A DNA stretch of 64,000 nucleotides from Apostichopus japonicus (lineage: Eukaryota; Echinodermata; Holothuroidea; Aspidochirotida; Stichopodidae): assembly GCF_037975245.1 (NCBI RefSeq), contig NC_092567.1, positions 13,594,876 to 13,658,875 of the forward strand, written 5' to 3'. The notes under the pieces are model-generated. The model saw nothing but the letters and a program-made list of their open reading frames with translations. It made no database searches and had not been told where the DNA came from. A program made the position numbers and the translations under genes. Positions 34,816-47,015 of this stretch are shown here, one piece after another. Each line of letters starts with the position of its first letter. Position 1 is the stretch's first letter.

Positions 34816-36764
34816 ATTGCCACGAACAGTAGACTGACCTGCGTTTACGATGCTATAGTATAATTGTACATCAAAATAGTGGTTCGGGCCATTGATTACT
34901 TGCAAGCGATTTTTGGTTAACTAGCAGATGTCTAGTGCAATGATGTCATCGAAACCTCAATGCATTTTGCATTCTGTTTAGCAGATGGAGTTCATCACTC
35001 CATTGTGGCAATTTGTATGCATTAACTGTATGTGTCAAATTTTCTCCGTTTCATGTCATATTCTATTGATCAAACACCATTTACACTTTTAACCTTTCTT
35101 ACCCAAGTTTACAGAATCCATCAACTTGCTCACTGATCAAATTATATCTAAAACAGTTTTCAGAAAAGATGTATTAACAAGAACCACTCGTTCATAGAGC
35201 ACGAACGCACCTTACGTTGTCATTGCCTTTGAATTGGTGTTGCAAATGGTCTTACTTTTAAAGAAGTATATTGCTTCAATGCTTGCAAAGTCAACATGAA
35301 CACACCAATAGTGGAAAAACCTGTTGTATAGTCTGCCAATAGTATGTGTGTTGATATGACAATGTGTTACACTGCTTCTATGTTTGATGTTATTTTTTTA
35401 ATATCACATTTTTTCCCTCTCACAGACAGACGCAGTTGCAAAAGATGTACGTAATGAAATGGCATTGGTTCTTGTAAGGACTTTTGTCTATTGCTTTAAC
35501 TGCAAAATTTGTGCAGTTAATTAGGTCTTGTGAAAGAGGTCTGAAGAATGAGGGTAAACTCTACATTTGTTGTCATCAAATATTTAACACTGGCCAGAGT
35601 AAACCAACCTTTAGTAACCCACGCATATACATTCTTCATAGCATCTATGCATACTATATTAAATTACTGTCATATCAAGTTGCTGTATCACACGGAGAAG
35701 CAACAGACCCTGTCAGGTAGAATTTCTGACTGATAGATGTAAAATGCACCTTGATTTTCCCCTACTTTCGGATTGATATACTTGTATATGTTTAAATTGA
35801 TATTCCAAAAGCAATCAAGAATTCAGAACTTCGGAGTGTAATTGACAACTAAGCAAACATTCCAAATTTATCTCAGTACAACAAAGTTTAAACACGAAAT
35901 CGAAACCATGAAGCAGATTGGCCTTGATGGAGCAAAGAAAGGAACCGCTTAAAACAACCACACTGATACTTATACAAAGAAGTTATGAAGATGGGGACTT
36001 CAACTAGCACTGTAGAAGATTGTTCGGTGTCCTGAAAGTTTTTTTTTGCACCACAGGATTGTCCTTTCAAAACGAACAATATATTGAAGTATATAAACAC
36101 TTTCTTCTGTTATTTTACTGTTGTGTCAAATTTCTGATTTCACCATTTCTGACCATCCGTTAAATTTTCAAATACGAATAGTTTCCTTCATTAGTATGCA
36201 CAAATCCCTAGAAACACATCAATTTTGGAGGGAACACAAACTGTCTGTTGTTGCCAGGCAACATGGTACAGTGTTAACCTCATGTATTAACGCCATTGTA
36301 CTGTCAAAGCACATATTTAAACGTATTGAAAGTTAATGCATCTAGTGATCTTCTATTGACACATGGACATTCCAGTTTTTAAATAAATTAACTTTGAAAT
36401 TATGAACCAACTTTGGATAGAGCAGCTGGAATCCTGCCACAGACTAACTTTTATTTGTGTAAAATGCAAAAAAAAGTCTTTAAGCTGCGTTTCATATGTG
36501 AATCAGTCGTATTTTAGCCTCATTAAAGCAAATGAAACTGCATAAGTCAATCTGGGTCCTCAGGAATAATTATTGATATGCCCACAATGTCTCATTAAAA
36601 ATCTGGTCTTGATTGATTTCAGATTATCATCACAAACAAGCACATGAAGCCTGAAGTCTACAGCATTCCTGACGATGATCCTTAGCAAAACTATTATGTC
36701 TAGGCTATTGATTTCCAGTGGTAGGCCTACATTAGGCGTACTTGAATGGTCGTTCCAATATTTT
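34816..36764. other. No gene seen
   Basis: Unique-looking AT-rich DNA. Short overlapping frames around 35484-35733 lack any motif or consistent splice signals. Confidence 0.4.
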
Positions 36765-36920
36765 GGTTATATATAATAAATATATATATATATATATAAA
36801 TAAATATATATATATATCTATATATATTTTTATATATATATACGTATGATATATATATACGTATATATATATATATATATATACGTGTATATATATATAT
36901 AGATATATATCTATATATAT
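36765..36920. repeat. AT-rich microsatellite, tail of the adjacent SINE
   Basis: Interrupted (AT)n with TACGTATA and ATAAATAAAT interruptions directly abuts the SINE body. A reading frame at 36727-36978 is spurious. Confidence 0.85.
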
Positions 36921-37050
36921 AATTGAAATTGGAGTGAGTAGAAAAATCCAGAACAGTGAAAAAACCTCCAGCCTCCACCGGGATTCGAACCCGGGCCTCC
37001 TGCTTTATATGCGGACACCCTAACCACTAGGCTATGGACGCTGATTGTAT
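36921..37050 (-). mobile_element. tRNA-derived SINE whose tail is an AT microsatellite
   Basis: On the minus strand the A box TAGCCTAGTGG (plus 37024-37034) and B box GGTTCGAATCC (plus 36981-36991) are both consensus. The acceptor-stem halves GCGTCCA and TGGAGGC pair at 6 of 7 positions, but the anticodon stem is unequal. After the tRNA part come ~50 bp (TTTTTTCACTGTTCTGGATT...) and then the (AT)n tract at 36765-36920. That order, head-body-simple tail, marks a retroposed SINE. Confidence 0.65.
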
Positions 37051-37059
37051 GTGCAGAGG

Positions 37060-38288
37060 TTCGAAACCGGTATTAAAGGAAGGTCGTAATACCACTGTAG
37101 ATGTAACTTTGATGCATATACAGGTAACCCATAGACAAAATGTAGGGCTGGGCATATATATATATATATATAGAGCGATTAAGAGGAAGATGTTTTGGAG
37201 TAGGTTCAGTTAGTTCATAGATGGTGTATTGAAATATCCAGGACTGCTACTACCTTGACCTTAATGGACAGGTCAGCCTCAGAAAAGGGATGGTGAGACT
37301 AAACACCTCTCCTTAAAGGTACAAAGCCAAGGTAAATTGGACAGTTTTCCAGCCCCTATCCTATAGTATAAGGTTCAATCATGGAAAACAAACAATGAAG
37401 CTAAATGAACTTGTTTCAAATTAGTAGAAGTGTTTAAAACTTTGAAAAAACGTGCTATTTTAATTTTCACATTGTATTAACGTACAGAAGGCTTTTACTT
37501 GTGTGTTGTAATCCCAAGAGGATTGAATGCAAAGCGTTTGGAATGGCAAGATGTCACATAATATTTCCATTGTGAGTTTACAAATATTCAAAAGTAGGAC
37601 AGGTGGATGAGCCATTAGTGGATGGGTCTATTGTGCATATAAGACAATACCAATTTGTGACAGTTCACTTTAAACAATACCTAAAACAGAGGATTGCATC
37701 ACATGAAATGTTTAATTTAGTCAGAATTCTGGCCTTGAAATCTTATAGTACCACAAAATAGCGGAATATGAGCCCAAGATGTTTCCTTCTGTCTTTTATA
37801 TAAAAAAATTTATATTATCTTTTATTTTCACGCTTTCAGTTTGCTTTCCATAACCTGCAAACGTAAGGGTAAAATCTTTTATCAGTGAATCTGGCTCCAC
37901 AAGACCACTTAGGTTTGACTACAATGCCTTTTGTCCTTCATAAATTTGTGAATGTCTTTGAACATGGGATTGTCAGTGCAGGCCACAAAAGTCCTAATGT
38001 ATGTGTGCTAGACTGAGTAGTACTCCAGCTACTTGGAATGATTAGACAACAATGCTTAATTGGTAATTTTCAGACAGTTATTTCCATTTCAATTGTTAAC
38101 TGTACTGTTAAAAGTGCATACATGATCCTTACCAAGTTAACATACCAAGCATTAAGGCGCTTTCAGTGTGCATTTAAATAAATAAATTGCATCTGAATGG
38201 TTGGACTATCTATATCATATTTTAAGTCACTCTTAATATTGACTTTCACAGTAGGTTTGGTGATTTCTTTTCATGCGAAAGTGATCAA
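37060..38288. other. No gene seen
   Basis: A segment with CTACCTTGACCTTAATGGAC (37250) resembles ACCTTTAACCTCAAAGTACA at 42767, suggesting an unnamed dispersed repeat. Otherwise nothing recognised. Confidence 0.35.
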
Positions 38289-38915
38289 AGATGGCTACAA
38301 CACAGTATGCATGAAATGAAGAATTCCAATATGTACCAGTATGCTATTACTTTAACATTAAGTGAAGTACATGGTGGCTACAGCACAAAATGCATGAAAT
38401 GAAGAATTCCAATGTTTGAGTTTAAAGGGTGTGAAGACTCGCGCACACATGCTGGTAATCTGACCTAGTTTCCAATGAGGTGTAACAGAAGTGTTAGACA
38501 CCACCATCGATCCCAGAAAATACATACACAGCTTGCTACCGTCGGTAATTAGACACTAGTGTACAGTCAATACATACAGCTACGGGCAATACCCACAGCA
38601 CAGTGTACATAGCAGCGATGGACAGCTCAGGTCTAGATAAAAGATATCAAGGTATCACGTTTCATTACTATCTGCACTTTGTAGCGGCAAGAAGAAAACT
38701 TCACTTGCAAGCAAGGGAAAGTTAACTTTCTCAGAGCACGGCACGTGGTTTTGGGGGAGTCTTCAATGCCTTTTACACTAATGTTTGGTTATTTTATGCA
38801 AAGGAGGTCAAAGATGGCTGCAACACAGAATGCATGAGATAATTAATTTCAATGTGTAACAATATATTAGGTTTTTTTTTTCATGCAAAATGATGTTAAC
38901 AATGGCTACAACACT
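38289..38915 (+). repeat. Four local copies of an ATGGCTACAACACAGAATGC repeat
   Basis: Copies lie near 38291, 38372, 38815 and 38894. The first two share a longer block (GCATGAAATGAAGAATTCCA). The MITE at 38425-38772 lies between copies two and three. Confidence 0.6.
38425..38772. mobile_element. 348-bp MITE, possibly PIF/Harbinger type
   Basis: The left end AAGGGTGTGAAGACTC is matched by the inverted right end AAGGCATTGAAGACTC. TTA flanks both sides (38422-38424, 38773-38775), the TWA duplication typical of Harbinger transposons. No coding capacity is visible. It interrupts a region of local repeats built on the word ATGGCTACAACAC. Confidence 0.5.
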
Positions 38916-40002
38916 GAATGCAAATGTTATATATTTTTAGTAAAATCCTTGTTGAATAATTGTAAGTGAACAATGCAAAAACAACTCCAGATATCAAAAT
39001 GTTCCAATGAAAAATGAAGATTAACATTAGGTCATTTCATTACAATAATTCAATACAATTCAATATAATAATTCAAATTTTAGAATGAAGACAAAAATAC
39101 TGGTGATAATTAGCTTCAGTGACAAGAGTCTCAACATAACACATGCAGACACTTATGATTAAGAGATGAGAGCCACAATAAGTGTCTTACAATAGGGTAT
39201 TATTATTATTGGTTTTATCAAATTGACAGATTTGGTTTCTCGCCATTAATACAGCAAATTCCAATGAAATTTGTTTCAACCTGTTGTGACTTAAATGTTA
39301 AAACTTCAGCTGCTTTTCTATTGTATAAACTTGTAAGTATCTTGTTGAATGCTGTGAGTAATGACAGTCAATTGGTGTTGACTGTTTAATTCAACAACTT
39401 GCTAACCTTTTTTTCTTATTTATTTGTTTTTAAAGTCTCTTTTCTTATTCCAGTCTGGCATATTCATGCCACTATTAAGAAGGAAAAATAGACAAAAAAT
39501 CTCTAAGACAAATGTGTTGTGTAAATACTGTGTTGAAAAATAAGTATATTTTAATGAATAAGTTAGAAAATTGGCAATGAACAGTCACATAACAAGAAGA
39601 GAACAGCTAGAGTATATTTATTCTCTGAAAGAAGGATTGTCCTGATGATCAGATAAACACATTTAAGTGAATCACTCATGGTACAATGTTTGCAATGTGC
39701 ATCATGTAACAACAATGTATCAATCATGCATCTTTGGATGAAAAACTAGTCTGATTAGTAAAGCTTGTGAAATTTACTTTAACTATTATTTGAGATTATC
39801 CAAATGAGCATCACATTAACAGTAGACTGCCAATTTTGTTTTTGATTAAACATGAAAGTTTGTACTGATTAGAAATTAAATTTCACATTAATGAATCAAT
39901 GGAGGTAAAATGATAGAAATGAACAGTGTATCAAAGGTATGCTCTATTGGCCCCAAATATGCTATATATTCAAATAATGGTCATAACCTTTGTTCAAAAT
40001 TC

Positions 40003-40130
40003 TTAATGGAAATGGTTCTTGCTTCTTTTTGTTGAGAAAGCTGAGATCCAGTTAAGGTCTTTGAACAGAATGGGCAGAGTCTCTGTGGACGTCCTTGTTA
40101 TTCCTTGTCTTTGCTGAGGAGGTTTGTAAC
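40003..40130 (-). CDS. Candidate last coding exon of an unrecognised minus-strand gene
   Basis: On the minus strand a strong acceptor (CTTTTACTTCTTATTTATAG) precedes an exon starting GTTACAAACC. Two bases finish a split Gly codon, then 41 codons (YKPPQQRQGITRTS, then LFKDLNWISAFSTKRSKNHF) run to a stop at 40003-40005. A minus-strand AATAAA lies at 39617-39622, giving a 3' UTR near 400 nt. The entry phase fits the exon at 41768-41837. I do not recognise the protein. The basic C-terminus and acidic preceding exon resemble a disordered cytoplasmic or nuclear tail. Confidence 0.42.
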
Positions 40131-41767
40131 CTATAAATAAGAAGTAAAAGAAATGACAAATTGCACTTAAACCAGGGTTACAAAAGCATTGGTAACACTC
40201 ATGGTCACCACACACTGCCCAATTACATTCACTGTACACAGAGCCAATCATTTAGTGATATAGACATTGATGTCTTCTTTAATTAAAAATAAATATAGAT
40301 TTCAATAAAGTCAGATGAAGACACATTCACAACTTTCACAAAGTGTTCCCAGTTCCATGCTTCTTTCATCAGGTTCTGGTGTAAATTTTCCTGTGGTGTA
40401 TATGATAACAGCTTAAATTACTTATGAACTCTGGTTGGATTATTCATCTATATTAGCCATATTGTGGTTCAGAATGATTTAAGGGACAAGAAGTTTTACA
40501 ATGTACATAGTTAGTTCAGGCTTGTCCAACGTGTGTGTTTCACCACTTGATTTCACATTGCAAGTAAACCAATATTACATGTGAGTGACAGATTAGCAAT
40601 GTTGTGTAGCAACGGTAAGTAACGATGAAGTGAATGAATAATACAGGCTTCAACATTTTAAAGGAAAAACAAAATACTTAATTTCTGTTTTACTACACTA
40701 AGCTGTTTCAAACTTTTATTCTGGCTGACCCAAAACAAACTATGATGGCAATTAATCTGAAGTAACATCGACATAAAAACTATGGGCTCTGAGCTTCCTG
40801 GTTGACTATGGTTTTATTTCTTGACATTTCCAAAAGCAAAGTAAGCTTTTTTTCAGTCAATATGGTGCAAAAACACATATTGAACGTCAACTCTTGTATG
40901 AGACATAGCTTGCAAGTTAAGTGTCATGTATGCCTACATATTGTGTGCGTGTCATTATGTAAATGAGTATTAATGGTAGACCAGCTTACTGTGATGAGGA
41001 TGAATTTCCCCATGCTCTTCCTCCCCATCATATCTGACATGCTTATATGTGAAGGCTTGATTATAGTCTGACTAGATTTGTATGAAAGGATGAATTCAGA
41101 CAAATTTTTGAGTGGAATTCTTATTTATAAATTGATCAATGTCTAAAGATAAAGAGTTAATATCTAAACAATGTACCCACTGCTACTTGAGGCTTTCAGA
41201 CTTTGGCCTTGAATTTCAACTGAACCCTCTAGCCTTGAGTTGAACATGGTCCCTATAAATAACCTTAATTCTTGTTTCCAGTTATCATTTTAGTGGGTTT
41301 TTTCTACCAAAGTAAGAAAAGTTTGTGATTTCCATATGTCTAAATGCTACATTGCAAAATCTGTTGTGTTGTGACCAATTATAGCAAGCAATAGCTAGGA
41401 AAGTTTCGTGATTATGTAATTACATCATGGACATTAAATATGAATGTAGGAGACTGACTTCGTCAGCTTGCGGCTTTGATAAGCCAATGAGGCTTCTTCG
41501 CGAGTTCCTGCTTGAGGATCTAAAATACATACATAAATACATACACATTTGGGGCCAATACAGCAGTATGACCTATAAGGTTATATCTTAAACAGTTGTT
41601 CTGTTCTAGTCATATACCACATTTTTTATATGTGTTTTAAACTTTTAATGTACAGTAACATAAAGATGACATAAAAGCAAGCAGAGTGCAGTTAGCTGGA
41701 ATTGTACAATATACTACATTTAGTTAGCCGGCTAAGGACAATCCTGTGGAGAAACAGTCAAACTCAC

Positions 41768-41837
41768 CATCCTCATCTGATTCAGAGACTGAATATTTTC
41801 CATCTGTCTTGTTGTTGCAGTCAGTTTGTGTGTGTAT
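41768..41837 (-). CDS. Candidate internal exon of the same minus-strand gene
   Basis: A 70-nt exon has textbook splice sites: acceptor TTTGTTTTACAG upstream and donor GTGAGTT downstream (plus 41761-41767). In the favoured frame it reads IHTQTDCNNKTDG, then KYSVSESDED, and ends with one base. That base joins GT of the 40003-40130 exon to make Gly. The serine/acidic cluster resembles a CK2-type phosphorylation site. One alternative frame is also open, so coding status is likely but unproven. Confidence 0.45.
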
Positions 41838-42617
41838 CTGTAAAACAAATATCCAACACATCGTAATTTTGGAAGATCAGGAAGATTGAACATTTAACTA
41901 GCTGAACGAGATGAAAATAAGGTACAATTAATAGAGTATATGAATTGAAATGTCCTATATTCAACATCTTAAATGATAGAGTATTCAAAAACTATTTTAA
42001 ACCATATGTTTATAGCTGTTATATCAGCATGTTTCTATTGCCTGACATGTCAGGGTATTTGCTTCCTATAGAGAGAGTCATTGCATGTTTTGTACAGGAA
42101 AATGGTCATAAAAAGACTTCAGTGATGATTACCTTCAGTTAAACTGTCTCCAAAAGGAATTAGGGACTATGACAATATACTTAAAGTTGAGCATGTTCTG
42201 GATTTCACACTTCAATTTTGTACTATAAACATTAGAGAATTAGTGTTACTAGGTAAATTGACTGAAGGTATTAAAGTGAAATAAATAATTGTGGAAAATA
42301 TTGATGCCCAAGTGATTAAAAGAATATGGCATTGAATGCATCTTCGATCGTGCTAGGATATAAGTAGTGGATAAGAGGAATGAGTGGAGGGGCAAGGGGA
42401 GGGGAGTCAAATGCTTATAGCAGGAGAAAACAGGTGGGACGTATACCACCTCCCCTTAGCTGCAAAGTGGAAGCCAAGTGTTACAACTTTATAGCCCCTC
42501 TGACATCACCATTCCCTCCCTCCCCTACCCTTTAATGGGGTGTATATTAAACCTACACAGGTTATGGCTCAAAAGTTTCAAGGTACATACATTTTGTGTA
42601 AGAGTAACAAAACTTAC

Positions 42618-42658
42618 AAAATCAATGTGGGAGTTATCTCTCAATGTGATTTGGTTCA
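42618..42658 (-). CDS. Candidate small exon of the same minus-strand gene
   Basis: A 41-nt exon lies between a minus-strand acceptor ending TACATAG and a donor GTAAGTT (plus 42611-42617). Two bases complete a codon from the previous exon and 13 codons follow (NQITLRDNSHIDF), ending in phase 0. That fits the 41768-41837 exon, which starts in phase 0. The phases fit both neighbours, but the exon is too short for independent support. Confidence 0.33.
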
Positions 42659-43163
42659 CTATGTACCAGGGGTAGATGATGGTAAATGTAGGAATTGAAC
42701 AGAAAGTGGGAGGGTTCTTTAACGTGGATTAAAATAGTACATAAATGAAATATCTAGCACTGCTACCTTTAACCTCAAAGTACAGGATAGCCAGAGCAAT
42801 GGAGGTCAAGGCAACCGCAACCACCCCCCCCCCTACCATCCTTAGTTTCAAGACAGAACGGAAATGTTTCACAGCCCGGCCCCTGAATGATTCTCCCATT
42901 GCAAACAGGGTAAAGAGGTTCTATGTTACAGGTATGCTGTATTGACCCCAAATATGCAAGATTTTTAAATATTATATATTTTTATAATATTTTTCACATG
43001 GTCAAAATTCTTATACTGTTCATTTTACCACCTCGTAGGTAATTTACCTCACTGGGACATTCAGCCATCTTCTTTGCTTATTTAGCATTATGAGGAAACT
43101 TTAGAGGGTAAATGGAAAAGTGCAGTTTGAAAACTTATAGCAATTATAGCATATAGTTAGGGG

Positions 43164-43712
43164 CAGGGGCGGACTGGGTCTTAAAACCGGCCCAGGCATT
43201 TTTCACCTACTGTAGACCAGCCCATTATACATTGATATGTCACTTACATAGTCATCGCCGTCCCTCCCCTTTGAGATTTTTTTAAAGTTAAGGAATGCCT
43301 AGATGCAAAATGGGTGCGACTATTTCTCAATTTTGTAGATACAATAATCATTTAAAAAAGACCCAAAAATAATTTTCCAGAAGCAACACTTGATTAAACT
43401 GAGAAAAGTCACAACGTAAAAAAAATTGACAGAAATATATGTTTTAGACTGGATTTTATTTAGTTTTTCAAGCATTTTGTGACAACATATGTTGAACAAA
43501 AATGGAAAAAAACCTAAATAAAATCCACTAAAACATATATGTTAAATAACACGAGCACGTCATGTCTACGAGAGTTGGAGCCTATGCGGTTCGCTGCTTC
43601 TGGCAGTCACACCATCAAAGATATTTTTAGTGTCAAGTTTGGCCAAGATCCTTTTTTCCACAGACATCAACATGAACGCCTCAAGATGTTCGTCGACAAC
43701 TAACATTCGTCT
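43164..43712 (-). mobile_element. hAT transposon remnant: transposase C-terminus plus one terminal repeat
   Basis: On the minus strand 43712-43571 encodes EHLEAFMLMSVEKRILAKLD followed by TKNIFDGVTARSSE and a stop. This is the C-terminal end of hAT-type transposases of the ZMYM/TTF-zinc-finger-associated kind, where LEAFMLMS.EK.IL...D...II...A..S is typical. About 400 bp further on in the same direction the sequence ends in a terminus whose plus strand reads CAGGGGCGGACTGGG (43164-43178), a hAT-type inverted repeat. The rest of the transposase and the other terminus are missing. Confidence 0.65.
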
Positions 43713-45625
43713 AATTTTGATAACCAAACACCCAACTGTACAGTATGTGGGTCATTTTTATTCATACATAATCTCTCAGGAATTAGCTACTGAGTGATAT
43801 CCAAAAAATCTAATAAGATTTTCACTTTTCTTACTTCGTTTTCTGGAGGACGAGGTGCAGATTAATAAAATCTGTTTTCTCTGCCAATGCTACAGTATGT
43901 ATATGTCAGAATGCATAGGTTACCGTACTTATTTTTCGTAATAATATTAGCACGGACGGGTTGCCAATAGCACGTTCTTTTGTTACGAACTAACAGACTA
44001 ACTAACATGGTGATTTATTGAGCTGATTCCCACAGTTAAAAATATACAGTATTTCTACACAGCCCATCTGTATTCTATTAACTACTGTGAACATTGGCTG
44101 TAATTTTCACCAGGCTCCTTAGGAGTCAACAATCTGTTGCTAAGTTCGACAATAGGCTATCTACATCGTCAAACACTACATATAGCAAAGATATTTAGTT
44201 ATAAACTTTAACTTCCTATCTTCTTGTTAGTTGTACCAATTGGACATATCTAATTTCAATAATGCCGGCTACTTTATCGCCATTCTTTTCACATTTACTA
44301 CCTTTGAAAAGTCCATATGGATAGCTGAGTAGGCAAGGCCTAATACTATGTAAATAGTGTCACCAATTTTCTGTGAAACAGACTTTTAATTGAAGTTTCG
44401 CCATAAAATAGTGACGAATTTCGAGTGTGTGAAGTTGACAACACACTTAATTTGTTTTAAGGAGGGGGAGGACAAATTCGTAAGTATACAAATGCAGGTA
44501 CACTACTTTGTTAAACAACTACTTTGCTGATCAGCATCCCTCATTTAACCTTTGACCTGTATTACGCATTAAACCTGTGAGCTAGCATATTGTCTCGTCG
44601 CCGTATCGCAGATACCAAACAACCAATGTCACTCATTACCAACACTGACTGAAGGAACCACTGTCAGCTCATTGCTCTGGCTTTAATCATCGATCAATTA
44701 ATGAACGAAGTAAGGCGTTTGCAAGGGCTTCAACCATTTCAATATTGCTATCATTTAAGGTTTGCTAAAACAAAACAAAATCTGTGGTTCATTACAGATA
44801 AATCCTTGTATTACTTTCATTCTTAAGCTTCAATAAAGTTCCACATTTGCTCTACATGTTTGGAAGTAACCTTGTCATAAAGTTCCAAGAAAACTACGTA
44901 TTTTATGAAGTAAGTGTATTATAGTTTGTCATACAAAGTAAATATCACTGGATATGTTTACGACACTGGTAGAATGGAGCAGGATTCTGATCTGTTTATT
45001 TATATTACCTATTTTAATTAGTTTATATCCAATAATTGCAGACGTGCTTTCGTCACTGACGTAAAGCGTGGATCTGGCAATGTTGTATTTTTTTGTGATA
45101 CTGCGTTACAAGCAATTCCACTCGAAATGAATTGTCAGTGGTAATGAAACAAACTTTAGTCTTAAAGGACCATATTGCATTTATGTGAAATTTTTAGCAT
45201 TCTATTTTCACTTACATTCATTTTCATATCAGCAAGTAGCGATTGATTAAAGAAAGATCACTGTGATGGAATTTTTATTCTGCGAACCCGATTTTTAAGA
45301 GTAATTAACCTTTTCACATCAGACAGCAAACCATGTGTTTTGCTCATTTTATACGTACATTGATGTACTAGACCTATACTACTAGATGTAACTGAACCAT
45401 GCATTTTAGCAACTTCCTTTACTGATAACAATAACAAACAATTATAACCTCCAAAAAGAATAAGAAATAAGCTCTAAATAGACGTACACAAACATTCATT
45501 ACGCATAATGAAAATTTTGTTAGCTAGCTTAATGCGGGCAAATCATAGGTATTATTTGGTATATTACTAGTGTATTACTAACGAGTAAGGTTAGTCGGTA
45601 AATTAGAATTTCGTGTTAGACTATC

Positions 45626-45661
45626 TATTATTATTATTATTATTATTATGATAATAATAGA
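45626..45661. repeat. (TTA)n microsatellite with inverted end
   Basis: Ten TTA units are followed directly by GATAATAATAG, so the end can fold back on the array. Confidence 0.9.
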
Positions 45662-46179
45662 TGGTTGGATGGATGGACCTTTTGCTGACGAAAATGTAAA
45701 TACATTTTGCTAAATTTTGTAAGATTCCAGATGTTTTTATGACAAATATGTTTGGTACATGATTGGAGTAGCGTACAGTCACAATTAATGGTTTGCATGC
45801 GTCAATTTGGGGTGATACGTAAATGCAATATGTTAATTTGGGGCATTCATATAAAATATTAATGTACACAAAACTTTAATCTGTGGTAGAACAAAACGTT
45901 CAATGAGTTTTCTTCTTGTTAACATCGGAGCATTGACGAGTATTTATATTCTGTTATTTAGTTACAACTTTGCATATTTTAGTGAACAAAATATTTGATA
46001 GGCATACCTGTATGCTCATTTTGTTTAAAGTAAAGGAAATTCTAGCCTATTTTTTGGTAACTTGTCTTTAAATATGAGTTCATACCTACTGTACTGCAGT
46101 TCACTACCATGGAATCGTTTGGCTTCTGTGTCTTGGTATAAAACATGTATTCGTATGATGTCAAAATGGCCCCGGTGAC

Positions 46180-46690
46180 CATTTTATATGATGGCAGACG
46201 AGTGTGTCTTATAAACATGATATCTCCAAAAGAAAAAGTTGATGGAACTCAAAGTTTGTAAGCTGTAGTCCTATATTGAGTTTTATAGCGTATTGTTGTA
46301 TTGTAAGTGGCAGTCAAAGGTTATTTGAAGGCTGCACAGGTCAAAATGTGCAAATCATTTGGAAGTGTTTCATGTATAATGTTGAGGTTCCATATCGAGA
46401 AACAAACTGTTTTTTTATTATTATAGTCAACGGTCACTTGAGGGCATCAAAGGTCAAAGTCTGAAAACTTTGTAAACACGATATCATGATATCTTCAAAA
46501 GGGAAACTTGGATAAATCTATTATCTATTCTTTGGATGCCTAATGTTATAATGCAGATGAACCCTATTGTTTCTGTTGATAATCAAAGGTCATTTGTGGT
46601 TATTACAGATCAATGCCTGAAAACCTTGTAATTATACTATCTCAAGTACGAGATTTGACATCATAGTGAGTACAAAGACCTCTGTCTTTA
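46180..46690 (+). repeat. AGGTCA-type repeat, four diverged subunits
   Basis: ATAAACATGATATCTCCAAA (46212), GTAAACACGATATC (46471) and a partial GTAATTATACTATCTCAAG (46628) alternate with TCAAAGGT(C/T)A blocks at 46312, 46449 and 46583. Confidence 0.6.
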
Positions 46691-46927
46691 GCTCAATTGG
46701 CATATCCAATAAAGCTTGCCTTTCTAGCTGAAGACAGTACTGGTTAATCTTATATGTCTTTAAGGTCAGGATTGGTATTAAGATTGTTATGCTCACAGCC
46801 GATCTGCTAAATCCTGGTGAAAGGTACACAAGGTGCTGCATAAGGAGCTTCATTAATGGCTACGCAAAAATATATTTCCAAGGTCGATTGGGGTCAAGGA
46901 ACTTCCAAATTGAAATCCATAAACAAT

Positions 46928-47015
46928 ACCTTTCTCCGATGGGATTAATCTGATCTAAATGAAAATAGGTTACCTTTCTCCGATGGGATTAATCTGATCT
47001 AAATGAAAATAGTTT
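46928..47015 (+). repeat. 44-bp tandem duplication
   Basis: Two identical copies of ACCTTTCTCCGATGGGATTA followed by ATCTGATCTAAATGAAAATAG(G/T)TT sit 44 bp apart. Confidence 0.9.

Noticed and set aside
36973-37044. Functional tRNA gene
   Set aside because: A and B boxes are intact, but the anticodon stem has unequal arms and the sequence continues into a SINE body and simple-repeat tail.
41449-41519. Extra minus-strand exon after a strong TATGTATTTTAG acceptor
   Set aside because: The frame entered from the 41768-41837 exon hits a stop after 28 codons, and no donor in the right phase links it to the 40003-40130 exon. At most an alternative end.
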